64,000 nucleotides of DNA, taken from Cryptomeria japonica (Eukaryota; Streptophyta; Pinopsida; Cupressales; Cupressaceae). Below the pieces are notes generated by a model. It saw only the letters and a list, made by a program, of their open reading frames with translations, did not search any database and had not been told where the DNA came from. Position 1 is the stretch's first letter. Every line of letters starts with the position of its first letter. The position numbers were made by a program, and so were the translations under genes. Positions 45,731 to 57,085 of the stretch are shown here, in pieces. The stretch covers positions 831,376,160-831,440,159 of the forward strand of contig NC_081411.1 in the NCBI RefSeq assembly GCF_030272615.1, given 5' to 3'.

Positions 45731-46327
45731 ATAGTGAGGACATATGCATCAGGAAATTCAATGTGTAATGGTGTATCATCACGCAGGGACACTTCAGCTA
45801 GTTGATCCCCAATTACTTGTCCTTTTATAGCTTTTCGATCAACAAACTTAATGTCAAGTTCACTCAGCACCATGACCCATTTAGCTAGTATACCTATCAA
45901 TGTTTCCTTGCTTAGCAGATACTTTAGATGATCAATCTTGCCAATCAGCTTCACTGAATCTATGAGCATATAATGTTGTAATTTTTGGGTTGTGAACACT
46001 ACTGATAGGCATGTTTTCTCCATAGTTGTGTACTTCAACTCATATCCCACTAGAGTTCTGCTAATATAGTAGATTGCTCATTCTTTTCCTTCGTTGTTGT
46101 GTTGCGCGAGGAGAGCTCCTAATGATACTTTTGTAGCTAAGATGCAAAGCAACAATGGTTTTCCTTCAATCAATGATGCTAATACTAGTGGAGTTACCAA
46201 ATATTCCTTGATTTGAGTGAAGGTTTCCTCACATTTGTCATTCCATCTTAATGGAACATTCGTATGCAATAAGTGAGTGAATGGATGACAACGATCAGCT
46301 AATTGTACTATGAACTTTCTTATTGAC
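45731..46327 (-). pseudogene. gypsy-2 RT connection and first RNase H
   Basis: The connection HTNVPLRWNDKCEETFTQIK precedes PLLLCILATKVSLGALLAQ, the RNase H start, then ELKYTTMEKTCLSVVFTTQK and FVDRKAIKGQVIGDQLAEV. Stops are TAG after GRL (about 46327) and TAG after NEGKE (46078). It would remove the RNA template during cDNA synthesis. Confidence 0.85.
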
Positions 46328-46602
46328 TACAATCTCCCTTGTAGAGAACGCAACTGACTGGTGTTTTTCAATGATTCCATTTTCATTATAGCTTTTACCT
46401 TTGTTGGATCAACTTCTATTCCTCGAGAAGATATGATATGTCCCAAAAGATTGTCTGATGTAACCCCGAAAGCACACTTCTTTGGATTCAATCTTAACTT
46501 GTATTTCTCTAACCTGTCAAATATTTTGTCTAGAATATACAGGTGTCCTTCTCTAGTGTGCAATTTTTGCTAGTATATAATCCACATAATCTTACATGCA
46601 GG
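46328..46602 (-). pseudogene. gypsy-2 reverse transcriptase, second half (YVDY in place of YVDD)
   Basis: Just left of the inserted LTR the minus strand reads DYVDYILAKIAH: the second Asp of the catalytic YVDD is Tyr (one-base change) and a TAA stands one codon before. Then HLYILDKIFDRLEKYKLRLN, PKKCAFGVTSDNLLGHIISS and RGIEVDPTKVKAI, the usual thumb-side sequence of gypsy RT. Confidence 0.88.
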
Positions 46603-47368
46603 TGCAGACACCCAAAATTGTCCAGTCTAATTAAATAAATATTTAAATCTAAGCGTAATTCTTCTATTAATTAAATAAATCTTTATTTAATTAATTAATT
46701 CATTTATCCTCTTCTAGCCTTATTTCTCATTTAAATAAATACATTTATTTATTTAAATTATCCTTTTCCTAAATTAAATAAATATCTTATTTATTTAATT
46801 GATCTCACTCCTTCTATTAATTAAATAAACCTTTATTTATTTAATTAATTCATTAACCTTTTCCACCTATGACACATGTCATTCATCTCTTAATTCATAC
46901 ACTACCTACCCCTTTCATTATTTTATTATTTCTTTTACCTACCCTCTAATCATAGCCGACCTCTTTTTACACCTCTCAATCTTATCCCTCCATTTCATAT
47001 AGTGTCTTCTATATAAGGAGATGCTTCCTTCATTATCAAACCCCCCATTGACTACTTGACTACACTATGCTTTTGAACATAGGCGATCCTACTTGCAACC
47101 ACCTTTCTGTTCTTTGTTGAGCTCTTGTGCACACATAAAATCTGAGAGCAAATATATCAAGCAATATCAAAGGAGATAGGAAGAATGGAGATCCAAACCC
47201 TATTGGACATGTGATGGTATAATCTTTGTGATTTCATTTGATTTGCATTGTCTTAAGTAATCTTCATATGTTATGGTGAATCTTTGTTGTTGTTAGGCTA
47301 GGGTTTTGTGGTTGAATTCATTTAGCCTTTCAATATCATTATTATTGTTATCCATTTTCACCATAAAT
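46603..47368 (+). repeat. Probable solo LTR inside gypsy-2 RT
   Basis: The plus strand starts TGCAGACACCC, like other gypsy LTR starts here, has TATATAAG at 47010-47017 and several palindromic AATTAAATAAAT tracts, and interrupts the RT between HDMMH and DYVDY. GCAGG before it (46598-46602) and GTAGG after it (47369-47373) may be the target duplication with one transition; the LTR end would then be TA instead of CA. An insertion is certain; its exact ends are not. Confidence 0.6.
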
Positions 47369-48085
47369 AGTAGGTATGCATCATATCATGGAAAATGGTG
47401 GTCATTGATCTCTGATAAGAATATTGGGCGTTCTTGAGTTCGAAAGGCATGACATTCCAACAGAAAGTACCCCAAGGGTACGTGAATGTTGTTTTCTCTT
47501 GATCTTCAGGGGATATCTTCATTTGGTTGTACCTTGAGAAACCATCCATTAAAGAGAATATTCCATGGCCTACTATAAGATCTACAATGATGTCAATGCT
47601 TGGTAGTGGAAAATCATCCTTTGGGCATGCCTTGTTCAGGTGAAGTCTGTGCACACTCTGATACTCTTATCCAGTTTTGATACAGGTACAACATTTGACA
47701 CTTAGTCTGGATATGCGACTAGTCTTATGAAGCGTACATCCAATAAATTCTTCAACTCTACTTTGACTAGAAGAGCAACGTGAGGGTGCATCTTCCTTAG
47801 TTTTTGCTTGATTGGCTTAGCTCTTGGAGCGACATTGAAGTGATGCATTATGAGGTCTGGATCTAGTCTTGGCATATCTGCATATGACTAGGCAAAGTTG
47901 ATTTGCCTTCTCTTGAAGAAGTCATTGTAGTCTTTTCTCTCTTGTTTTGATAAAGATGCTACAGGATGAAGAATCTTAGGATTCTCTAGAGTACCAATGT
48001 TGATTGCTTTTGTAGGTTCAATCAGGATAGTTGATCTCTCTTGAAAATTTTCCAGGCTGGTGTCAAATCTTCCATCTTCGAGCAC
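47369..48085 (-). pseudogene. gypsy-2 reverse transcriptase, first half
   Basis: LHPVASLSKQERKDYNDFFK opens the RT region, then PRLDPDLIMHHFNVAPRAKP and KSIRVCTDFT, a frameshift near 47660, and LNKACPKDDFPLP, DGFSRYNQMKISPEDQEKT, TFTYPWGTFCWNVMPF and FHDMMH, the conserved blocks of gypsy RT. The first catalytic Asp is in the MDGFSRYNQ block. The reading is cut at 47373 by the inserted LTR. Confidence 0.9.
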
Positions 48086-48898
48086 CTCAAGGAGGTTTTG
48101 ACCCTCAAATATGCCCTTTATTTTATCTTTTGATTGATCTAATGTTGCGATAAAATGGTTTTCAGCATTAGACCCTCTTTTTAATTCTTTAATTTCACTT
48201 TTGCGACTGGAAGATTTGGCACCCCCTGACTAGAAGATGAATTATTAGATTCATCGGTGGAAGCTATTTGGGTGTTATGGGTTCAACAATATTGAGTATA
48301 GCATGATCGTTTGGGAAGGTATCAACTTTACTGATTCTGGTGGTGTCCCAGTCAATAAGTTATGGGTGTATTAAGGTAAAGGATCGTCTGATTGGTTAAT
48401 TTCAAAAAATTAAACGCTCATGGCATAATTGTCAAAGTTTGTTGTTGTTTTAGTCGAGTTAAGGATATCACTCTCCTCGAGATACATTCTCTCGACCACC
48501 CTCTGATTAGTCTCAGTGAAGTTAGAATCGTTAGTTTGTGATTCCCATTCAAGTGACCTATATTCTGACATTTGGCCTTCATACGCATGGACTAAATTGA
48601 TATACACATCTTTTGTATCACAAGATCCTTCAGAACATATTTTAGAATATGTATCAAATTCCCACTCAAGTGAGTCAGTTTCACTGCAAGCTTATAATCT
48701 ACAAATTTGTTCACATAGATTGTGGGTTTCTTCTTCTATTTTCTTTGCCATTTATTTTCTTCTCTCATATTCAGCTTCTTCTGGACTAATGGTTACTTCT
48801 GCTAGTCTAGCTATCAGATCTTCTTGCCTTACATCAGTTTCTTGTCGTTATTTTTCTGGCCTACTAGAGATTTTCTCTTCTTGTGATCTTATGTCCTC
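48086..48898 (-). pseudogene. gypsy-2 spacer between G-patch and RT
   Basis: The frame shared with the G-patch continues with YINLVHAYEGQMSEYRSLEW and ERMYLEESDILNSTKT, interrupted by several stops and at least one frameshift (48100-48400). I know no function for this segment. Confidence 0.55.
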
Positions 48899-49468
48899 TC
48901 ATTTTTGTTGTTGATTAGCAGCTACTTCCACCCTTTTAATTTTCAACTCCTCTTGTTTTCTTTTGTTCTCTTCTTCTTGTTTTCTAGAAAATGTTTCCTC
49001 TCTTTGGATTGCAAGTTCCTCTTGCCTTCTGTCATGCTCCTCTTTTTGTTGTCTAGAATGTGTTTCTTCTTCTAGAGTAACTTGTCCACACCCTGAGCCT
49101 AATTTGTCTTTAGCCATTTGAGATTTAGGTTGTATGGGTTCTAGAAGACCTTTTCTTTTTCCTACAGGACCTATTCCAATGTATCTCATTTTCTGCAGGA
49201 TGTTGAATCCTTTTCCATATTTTTTTGTGGGTATGGTGACATTATTTATTTTTTGTTGAACTTCTTCGTCCTTACATAACCATTGTAGCACATCCTTATC
49301 CTCACTTTCTTTAGATAATTTCCATGCTCTAACAAAGGCTCCATCAAATATCTGAAGAGTTTTTTGTGAGAGTTGTGGTTGTGAACTTGTTGGTTTCCCA
49401 TAAGATTTTGGAGAAAGTGGTGGAGCTTGTAGAAAATACTCTCCCATTCCCTTATCATTCAATTTCAT
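48899..49468 (-). pseudogene. gypsy-2 G-patch segment of Pol
   Basis: Residues 84-112 of this frame (49133-49219) read YGKGFNILQKMRYIGIGPVG then KRKGLLEPIQP, the spacing of glycines and the terminal Glu-Pro-Ile of a G-patch (D111) RNA-binding domain. It is followed by a charged coiled coil rich in Glu, Gln, Arg and Lys (residues 130-189). It lies in the same frame as the protease, as in betaretroviruses, where a G-patch follows the protease. Role: probably nucleic-acid binding or RT support; inferred. Confidence 0.75.
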
Positions 49469-50056
49469 CTTCTTATCAAAATTTTATAAGGTTGATGTCA
49501 ACAATTTTTCTTGGGATGATGAGATAGGAGAGACTGCTTCTCAGTTATGAGGAATTGTGGCATCCTGAGCTGGCCTCATATTGCTGCAATACGGAGTTGA
49601 ATCTACTAAAATTGTTACCTCTGATCCATTATAAGGGAATTTAACATATTGGTGATATGTCAAAGGGACTTCCTACATATCATGGATCCATGGTCTACCT
49701 AGAAGAATGTTATAGGATAGATTCAAGTCCAAGACTTGACAGACTGTATCTCTTTGAACTAGTACTATCTTGAGTGGTAATATCACATTTCACTTAGAGG
49801 ATCGCTCTTCTTCATCGTATGCTTTGATTGTTATTTTCTTTTTAGGATCCACTACTTCTTTTGAAAAACCTAGGGCACACACTAAACTCAATGCACAAAT
49901 ATTCAAGCCTGCTCCTCCATCTATGAGAACGCATTTGATGTGCATTTCGTGAATAAGCACTTCAATGTGTAGTGGAGCATTGTGGGGATGTTGTAATGAC
50001 ACATCATCATGTTCTGTGAATGATAGGAAATGAGGAGCTATGAGGTGTCCCACCAT
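49469..50056 (-). pseudogene. gypsy-2 aspartic protease
   Basis: MHIKCVLIDGGAGLNICAL holds the catalytic segment D-G-G-A in place of D-T-G-A, Asp at about 49919-49921. Then GFSKEVVDPKKKITIKAYD and, after a TGA/TAG-type stop at 49790, LSYNILLGRPWIHDM, typical of gypsy proteases. The frame runs on into the G-patch. Confidence 0.82.
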
Positions 50057-50816
50057 GGTTTGGAACTAATCAACATCCAAGTCTTTAGAGACTATGGTTT
50101 CAACTAGAGCCTTTTCTATTATTTCCTTATGCATTGGTGAGAGTTTTAGTAACTCTAGGATTAATATCTGCACAGGAGTCTTCTACAATTGATCTACTAT
50201 GTTATACTGCCTTGAGTTAGATGTTGCATTATTTGTCACACCGGGGATTGTTACCTTAGCCTTACTTTGAGTAATGGAATGTGTTGGTTTTGTTGGCATT
50301 TTCTCTTTGACGATAATGACATTTACTACATTATTGTAGGCGTGAGCATAGTTAACTTTTGCTTTCCCTTTTTCATTTTGAGTATTTGATGTTTCACCTT
50401 TTTCATAATTGGGTAGTGGAGTTTTGAAGGTCGTATGCAATTCATTTTTTTTGTGCCCATCCACTGTGATGACCTCATTGTCTATTAAATCTTGAGTAAC
50501 ATGTTTAAGTCTTTAACAATCATTGGTTTGATGCCCTTGGTTCCTATGAAACTCATAGAAATGATTATCATTCCACCAACTTGGTTTAATTTTGGGCTCA
50601 AAATCTCTTACTTCTGGTAATGTGATTAATTTGTTCGAAAGAAGAGTTTTTAAAGTTGATTGTAATGGTTCACCAATGTTGGTAAATTTTCTACGTATAT
50701 TGGGAAAGATTATTTTGGTTTAGCATTGTTGTCCTTATTACTCACTCTACTTGATAGATTGAAAATAGGTTGTTGTGGTTTAACCTTATTGTCACCTACT
50801 CCATCATTCACAACAT
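50057..50816 (-). pseudogene. gypsy-2 gag end, zinc-knuckle trace and linker
   Basis: The frame changes here from the gag frame to the protease frame. Near 50560-50520 the traces NDNHFYEFHRNQGHQTND and a following Cys resemble the single knuckle of gypsy Gag. The segment 50464-50183 is Lys/Thr/Asn-rich and open, then a stop before the protease. Confidence 0.55.
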
Positions 50817-52043
50817 TTATGTTTCTTGTCCAAAATTTTGGTTTATCATTATTGTTATTGTTATGGTTGTTATTGTGGAAGGAGTTGAGGAATTATTTCC
50901 TTCTTTATAGAGTTTCAATTCTCCTTTCTTAACCATAGCATCCTCAATTTTGAGGCCATTTTTAATGATCTTTGCAAAACTAGGAGGACATTGTAATTTG
51001 AGTCTATAACTCATTTCACTTGTGAGATTATCGATGAATATGTCCATTTTTTCATGATGAGGCACTGGTCTAGGATATATGTTGAATAAATGTCTCCATT
51101 TTTGCAAGAAGGTCATGAAAGACTCTCCACCCTTTTGTTTAATAATGCACAAATCCAACATCGTTAGCTCATGATGTATGTTGTAAGAGTATTGTGAAAT
51201 GAATTTTTTTACCAACTCTTCAAATGATCTAATCCCATGTGGTAATTTAAAAAAACATTTCATTGATTGTCCACTCAAACTTCTAGGGAATAGCCGCATG
51301 AGATATGTTTCATTGTGAGAAAATTCCATGCTCATTGTCAAAAATTCTTTGATGTGATATTGTGGATCATTTTTCCCAATATATTTATCATATTTTGGTA
51401 TCTCACAATGTTGTGGAAATGGTACCGTGTTCAAACTCCTGTCAAAAGGATATGGACAAATATCTTCTAAAGAATATCTTTTGGCACTCATTCCATTTTG
51501 CATATCCTGAATCTGTTGTTGTAGAGTTTGTATTTGTTGAGTGAGATTTAAAAGAGGATCATTGACAGGATTTCTCCTCATATCATCATGATTTCTTCTT
51601 GTATCATCATGATTCCTTCTTGTGTCATCACCAGTTCTTCATGTGTCCTCATGAGTTCTTGTGTTGTCATGAGTTCTTCGTGTGTCCTTAGGAGTTCTTG
51701 TGTCATCCTTCCTGTGACTGAGAGTTTCCTCATTTTTCTCATTGTCATTGTGAGTGTCACTTGATCCTTCATTTTGTCTTAAGTTGTTTATGTCAAAATC
51801 ATGGGGAAGTTTAGCACCAAATTTTGCTAACATTAGGAAGTATTTTTCTTTTTTGCCTTCCAATATTTTCTCCATGAATTTATCAAATTTAGGATCTTGT
51901 TGGATTTCTCCGATGTGTTGATCAGTTATCTCTTCTTCTATTTCATTTCCTTGTGCCATTTCCTTGTGGTCTTCTGCCATTTCAAGTGTTTCTATTTCTG
52001 GCTCTTTGATTTTTTGTCTCTGAGCCCTAGTTAAAACAGGCAT
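50817..52043 (-). pseudogene. gypsy-2 gag
   Basis: ATG at 52043 opens MPVLTRAQRQKIKEPEIETL, a start seen in plant gypsy Gag proteins. An acidic N-terminal part is followed by short HDDTRRN-type repeats (51560-51700, partly tandem at 18 bp) that contain one TGA at 51639-51641; the frame is the same on both sides. Then LTQQIQTLQQQIQDMQNGM and the Retrotrans_gag core with KYDKYIGKNDPQYHIKEFL, RLFPRSLSGQSMKCFFKLP and IKQKGGESFMTFLQKWR. Particle protein; one stop and a frameshift after 50817 disable it. Confidence 0.88.
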
Positions 52044-52744
52044 ACACGTATTTTGAATGCTTTGCGAGGTTTCTATTCTCTATAATGTGTCTCAATAAGT
52101 GATCAACTGTTGAGGTAACTAGGATAAATTGATACGACCACTTCTATTGAGAGATTGGGATAATCCCGATCTTTGTTACAAGGCATGCGCTCTCAAAGGT
52201 TCGTTGTCAAACTCATTTCCACGACTGCGTAAATAATGACAATAGTGGTGTAAGAATACGTGATATTTGAATAAGTTTGTGATTGATGTAGAGAAATATT
52301 CCCTTTCTTAAGATCATTTTCTGACTAAGCTTCCTCTTTTTCGAATGACATGAAATGGTCATTCAAGTATTTGCGAGTTTGCAAGTTTTTCGATCCTAGT
52401 TTGGAGTGCAATTTTTTGTGATTTTGATATGAACAAGTTCAATAGGAATGATATATCCTATGATAGAGAACGAGGTTAGTCTGATCAAGCATTTTAGTTT
52501 TGTGATAAAGGATGATAGATCCTGGTGAGAAACCATACTTGAGAGATCAGTTTATGAAAGAAAATGTGATCATGCGCTTTGAGATGTTGGATATTGAACT
52601 TGTTGGAGATCAATACTTGAAAACCATAGGGTGTCTAGCTTTGAATCTTCTTTGAAAGAAGTTAACCTAACTAAGTGCCCCAAGAAGATGACCTAATCTC
52701 AATCTTTGACTGCCTGAGAAGTGGGTTGTTTTTATTTTTTGATT

Positions 52745-52985
52745 TTGCAATTTACCAGAAATGCTGACAAAATGACCAAAAACGCTTCTATACTAACCAG
52801 GAACACTAATATAATGTCCAAAAACATTGAGAAACAAACCAAAAATGCTGAGGAACATACCAGGAATGTTGAGACAGAGACCAGAAGCACTATAAGACAG
52901 ACCAGGAACGTTGAGACAGAGACCAGAAACACTATCAGACAGACCAAGAACTTTGAGACAGAGACCAGAAATGCTATTCTACAAT
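52745..52985. repeat. 21-bp minisatellite array A in gypsy-2 leader
   Basis: About 11 degenerate units such as ACCAGAAACACTATCAGACAG and the variant ACCAGGAACGTTGAGACAG. Related to array C at 62370-62615. Confidence 0.8.
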
Positions 52986-53159
52986 TCAGTGACTCAAAAG
53001 TTCAAAACAGTGAAGTTGAGACTCAAAAAATGGTTGTTTGAACTTAGAAAATTGGTGTTTTGACCCAAATATTTGATTTTTAGACTCAAACAATTGATGT
53101 TTAGACCTAGCAAGTGCAAACTAGGAGATCTAGTGTTGAAACATGTGCAAGTTGACATT

Positions 53160-53715
53160 CAAACCAAGAGAGTTGTAGTTTAGACCAAGAGAGCTAACAT
53201 TTGAACCAGGAGAGCTGACATTTGGACCAGGAGAGCTAAAGTTTGAACTAGGAAAGTTGAAGTCTAGACCAGAAGAGCTAAACTTTAAACCAAGAACTCT
53301 AAAGTTTAAAATAATGATGTTGGAACTCAGACAATGGTTGTTTTGACTCCAAGAGTTGATGTGCAGACTCAAACAACTGATGCTTAGACTTAGACAGTTC
53401 AACCTTGGAGAGTTAATGTTGAAATATGAAAAAGCTAACATTCAAACCAAGAGTGTTTAAGTTTAGACCAAAAGAGCTGACATTTGGGCCAAGAGTGTTG
53501 TTGTTTGGACTGAAAGAGCCGACGTTTGCACTTAAAGAGTTGACATTTAGACAAAGAGAGCTATTGTTTGGACCAAAAGAGCTACTATTTGGACTGAAAG
53601 AGCTACTATTTGGACCAAGAGAGCTATTGTTTGGACTGAAAGAGCTATTGTTTGGACCGAGAGAGCTACTTTTTGGACCAAGAGAGCTATTGTTTGGACT
53701 GAAAGAACTACTATT
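53160..53715. repeat. 21-bp minisatellite array B, left part (cut by copia-4)
   Basis: Units of the type AGAGCTACTATTTGGACTGA, most regular at 53540-53710. Copia-4 is inserted after CTATT (53711-53715) and the array resumes at 61144. Confidence 0.85.
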
Positions 53716-55227
53716 TAATAACTTAATGATGAGCAAATAGTACCAAACCGGTACTGAGAGGGGGGGTGAATCAGTACAAACAAAAATACAGTCCAAAACC
53801 AGTTTGACAACAGACACTTCAAATGACTGGCAGACAGTGACACCAGTTTGAAACAGAGTGCAACCGGTAAAGCTAAGAATGTCTAAGACAAGCATTAACC
53901 AGTTACTCACTTAGCTTTTCACTCAACTTGAGACTACACTACCATTTCACCCTTATGCATAAACAGGTAATCTATCATCAGATCATAATAACTGCTAGTT
54001 CAACATGTTTTATCGACAGACATAAAACACAGAACCATCATATGCTTGACAAACAATAGCAAAGCATCACAAGATAAAAGCATCACACATGACACATATT
54101 TTTCATGTGGAAACCCAACTAGGAAAAACCACTGTGGGGATGAATACCCACAAGTTGTTTTTTAACTCTTTAGAAGTCTGCTATATTAGGAGCCTTGTCT
54201 GGTTAGAGACATTACAAAACGTTCTGCTAGGAATCAATCCTGTTAGAGATCACCTGGTTAAGGGATGGCTACAATACCTGGTTAAGGGTTAAACCCTGTT
54301 AAAGGTTACCTTGTTAGAGGATTTCAAGAACTCAATAGCTAAAGGATTCCAAACTCAGTAGCTTTGAGTTACCCTGTTAAAGGATTTTCAGCAAGCTGAT
54401 TAAGGCTACCCTGTTAAGGGATTTTCCAACTATTGAGGTGGTTAGAGATCAACAGGTATTACAATGATCTGGTAACAACACTCAATGCCAATGCAGATCC
54501 ACTTAAGCTCCTCTTCACCTTCTACACTTACACTCTGCAGGTATCACTTCTCTCCTTTTGGTTTGGCAAGAATCATGTATCCCTTCTCTTGGATACACAC
54601 ACACAATTTTTTCCAACAACCTCAGAAAGAGACACAACATCGACTTTATAGGAAAACAGATAGGTCGGTAGCATAAACCCCAAACCCTAAACCTGTTTGG
54701 TTAAGGAATTCAAACGATTCAATCCTGACCATTGAGCACACTGCATTAAATGCAGCAGATCTTGATCCACACTCAAGACATTATCCATCATCCATTTCCA
54801 CCAATTTTATGGCAGCTGATAACCCATCACATGTTATCACCATTTTATAGACTTCGCACATTCCCGACGTAGATAGGAACAATCTCCCTCATGCAAGATC
54901 CTTCACACACACAGGCTTGCGTGGCAACATGATCTGTTCTTCTTTACAATGCTAGCTCATCACATAATATCATCAGTTGAGCCACATAGGCTTGAAGCAC
55001 ATAAACCAGAAACCTTAAAGTTGAGACTACCAACTTGTAGACCTACAATACTTCCATATGCCAGTTCATCATGAACAAGCACACCGCTTCACTTTGGCAC
55101 AAATGTCGGTTCACAGTGTTATACCGGTTCTCACATATGTCGATTCACACCTCTTCATCATATTGACATCAATGACAACATACAACAATGTCATTATGTC
55201 CATATACTAGTTCACATAGTGCCAACA
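53716..55227 (-). repeat. copia-4 3' LTR
   Basis: On the plus strand TAATAACTTAATG (TG changed to TA) to GCCAACA. Minus-strand TATAAAA lies at 54843-54849; the aligned 5' LTR site reads TGTAAAA. The polypurine tract follows at 55228-55240. Confidence 0.9.
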
Positions 55228-55345
55228 ATCTCCCCCTTTGGCATTAATGGCAATATACAAAGATATCTCTCCGCTTCACATCTTCTCCCTCAATTTTTGC
55301 AGATATCTTCTCCGCTTCACTTCACATCTTCTCCCCCTTTGACAA
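55228..55345 (-). promoter_or_regulatory. copia-4 doubled polypurine motif
   Basis: Plus-strand ATCTCCCCCTTTGGCATTA next to the LTR and TCTTCTCCCCCTTTGACA near 55329; on the element strand both read CAAAGGGGGAGA, about 100 bp apart. Confidence 0.7.
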
Positions 55346-55487
55346 TAATGCCAAAGTGGAGGCATAAGCTACCCTATTCCATTATGCTGCTCCCCCAGAG
55401 GAGTAGCATCCTTCAACACATCAATCCAAAATAAATTTGACTATGCAATACCTGACTGATGTGGAGCATATGCTTTTAGTTCACCTC

Positions 55488-57085
55488 CTAAAGGGGCAGT
55501 ACCCCTAATTCACCTCTTAAGTATATGAATGTAGTCTTTGGGAGAGGCTTGGTGAATATGTTTGCTAACTGCTCCTTACTGTAAACATGCTCCAGTGCAA
55601 TCTCTTTGTTTTGAACCTTTTCCCTCAAGAAATGATACTTAAGCTCAAAGTGCTTGGTTCTAGAATGTAAAACCAGATTCTTGGATATTAATTGCACTAG
55701 TGTTGTCACAAAATATACTTACTGGTTTAGATACAAGAACTTTGAAGGCATCCAATACATGCTTCATCCAAATTGTCTGAGTGCAGTTCATGAAAGCTGC
55801 AACATACTCCGCTTCCACTGTAGACTAAGAGATACAACTCTGCTTTTTACTCATCCATGAGACCAGTCTATCACCAAGGAAGAATGCACCACTGGTTGTG
55901 CTCTTCCGGTCATCTATATTACTAGCCCATTCAGCATCTGCGAACACTTTTAGGTTAAAATCATTATTGTATGGATACCATAACCCATAGTCAATAGTTC
56001 CTTTTAGATACCTGAGAATCCGCTTGACTGTAACCAAGTGGGATTCTCTTGGAATTTTCTGGAATCTTGCAGTAATGCCAACTACATGTGCAATATCTAG
56101 TCTACTATGCACTACATAATGCAACTTACCAATCATTGATTGGTATTCCTTCTCGTCAACCAATGCAGAGTCATCCTCTTTGGATAGTTTACAACCGGTC
56201 ACCATTGGTGTACCAACCGGTTTGCTATCTTCCATGCCAAAGGTCTTCAACACCTCTTTGACATACTTGGACTGAGTGATAAAGATTCCATCCTTCATCT
56301 GCTAGATCTGCAGTCCAATGAAGAACTTAATCTCCCCTATGAGTGACATCTCAAACTCTTTCTTCATCTCATCTGCAAATTCATGACTCATCTTGTCATA
56401 TCCACCAAAGATAATGTCATCAACAAATACCTCACAGATTAGGATCTGATCTCCTTCAGACTTCAAGTAGATATTGCTATCTTCACTTGTTCTCTCAAAT
56501 CCAATCTTCACAAGATGGGAATGTAGGTGTTCATACCATGCTCTAGGTGCCTGCTTTAGCCCATATAAGGCTTTATGTAGCCTACATACCTTGTCACTGT
56601 CTTCAGATAGGTAAAACCCATCTGGTTGCTCTATATACACCTCCTCTTCAACTACACATTTAGGAATGCAGATTTTACATCCATTTGATATACTTTGAAG
56701 CCTTTAAAAGCTGCATATGCAAGAAGCATACGAACTCCTTCCAATCTGACTACAAGAGCAAAGATTTCTCCATAGTCTTCTCCTTCTTCTTGAGCATATC
56801 CTTTGCATACCAATCTGGCTTTGTTTCTAATCATTGTGCCATCCTCATTCAGCTTATTTTTGAAGACCCATTTGGTACCAATGACATTTTTATGCTCTAG
56901 TCTGGGTACCAGAGACCATGTACCATTTTTCTCTATCTGGTCAAGTTCCTCTTCCATTGCCTTGATCTAGTCTTCATCTTTACGTGCCTCTTTAAATGAT
57001 TTAGGCTCAAATTCAGAGATCATACATGAGTTTTCTTTGACCTTTCTTCTTGTAAGGATTCCTGCATCCTTATCTCCTATGATCT
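55488..57085 (-). pseudogene. copia-4 reverse transcriptase and RNase H
   Basis: Starting after the frameshift near 57082: a TAG at 56967-56969 where copia RTs have Trp, then KAMEEELDQIEKNGTWSLVP, GTKWVFKNKLNEDG, YQMDVKSAFLN, a one-base loss near 56655, [16 protein letters not shown], catalytic FVDDIIFGG and [12 protein letters not shown], then RNase H with [17 protein letters not shown] and, after another frameshift near 55692, [17 protein letters not shown] and [13 protein letters not shown] codons also interrupt at about 56299 and 55825. Confidence 0.9.

Larger units (their letters stand above)
52044..53715 (-). other. gypsy-2 leader, gag-proximal part with 21-bp repeats
   Basis: No gene is seen. 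At 52745-52985 there is an array of 21-bp units (ACCAGGAACGTTGAGACAGAG type), and at 53160-53715 a second array (AGAGCTATTGTTTGGACCAA type, also 21 bp). Open frames over these arrays on both strands are seven-residue repeats caused by the period and are not annotated as genes. Confidence 0.75.

Noticed and set aside
52745-53715. CRISPR-like regular repeats
   Set aside because: The 21-bp units are contiguous without unique spacers, and the DNA is from a plant nuclear genome.
53426-53740. Plus-strand 104-codon frame of KELLFGP-type heptads
   Set aside because: It is a by-product of the 21-bp minisatellite, open on both strands, and it runs into the copia-4 LTR.
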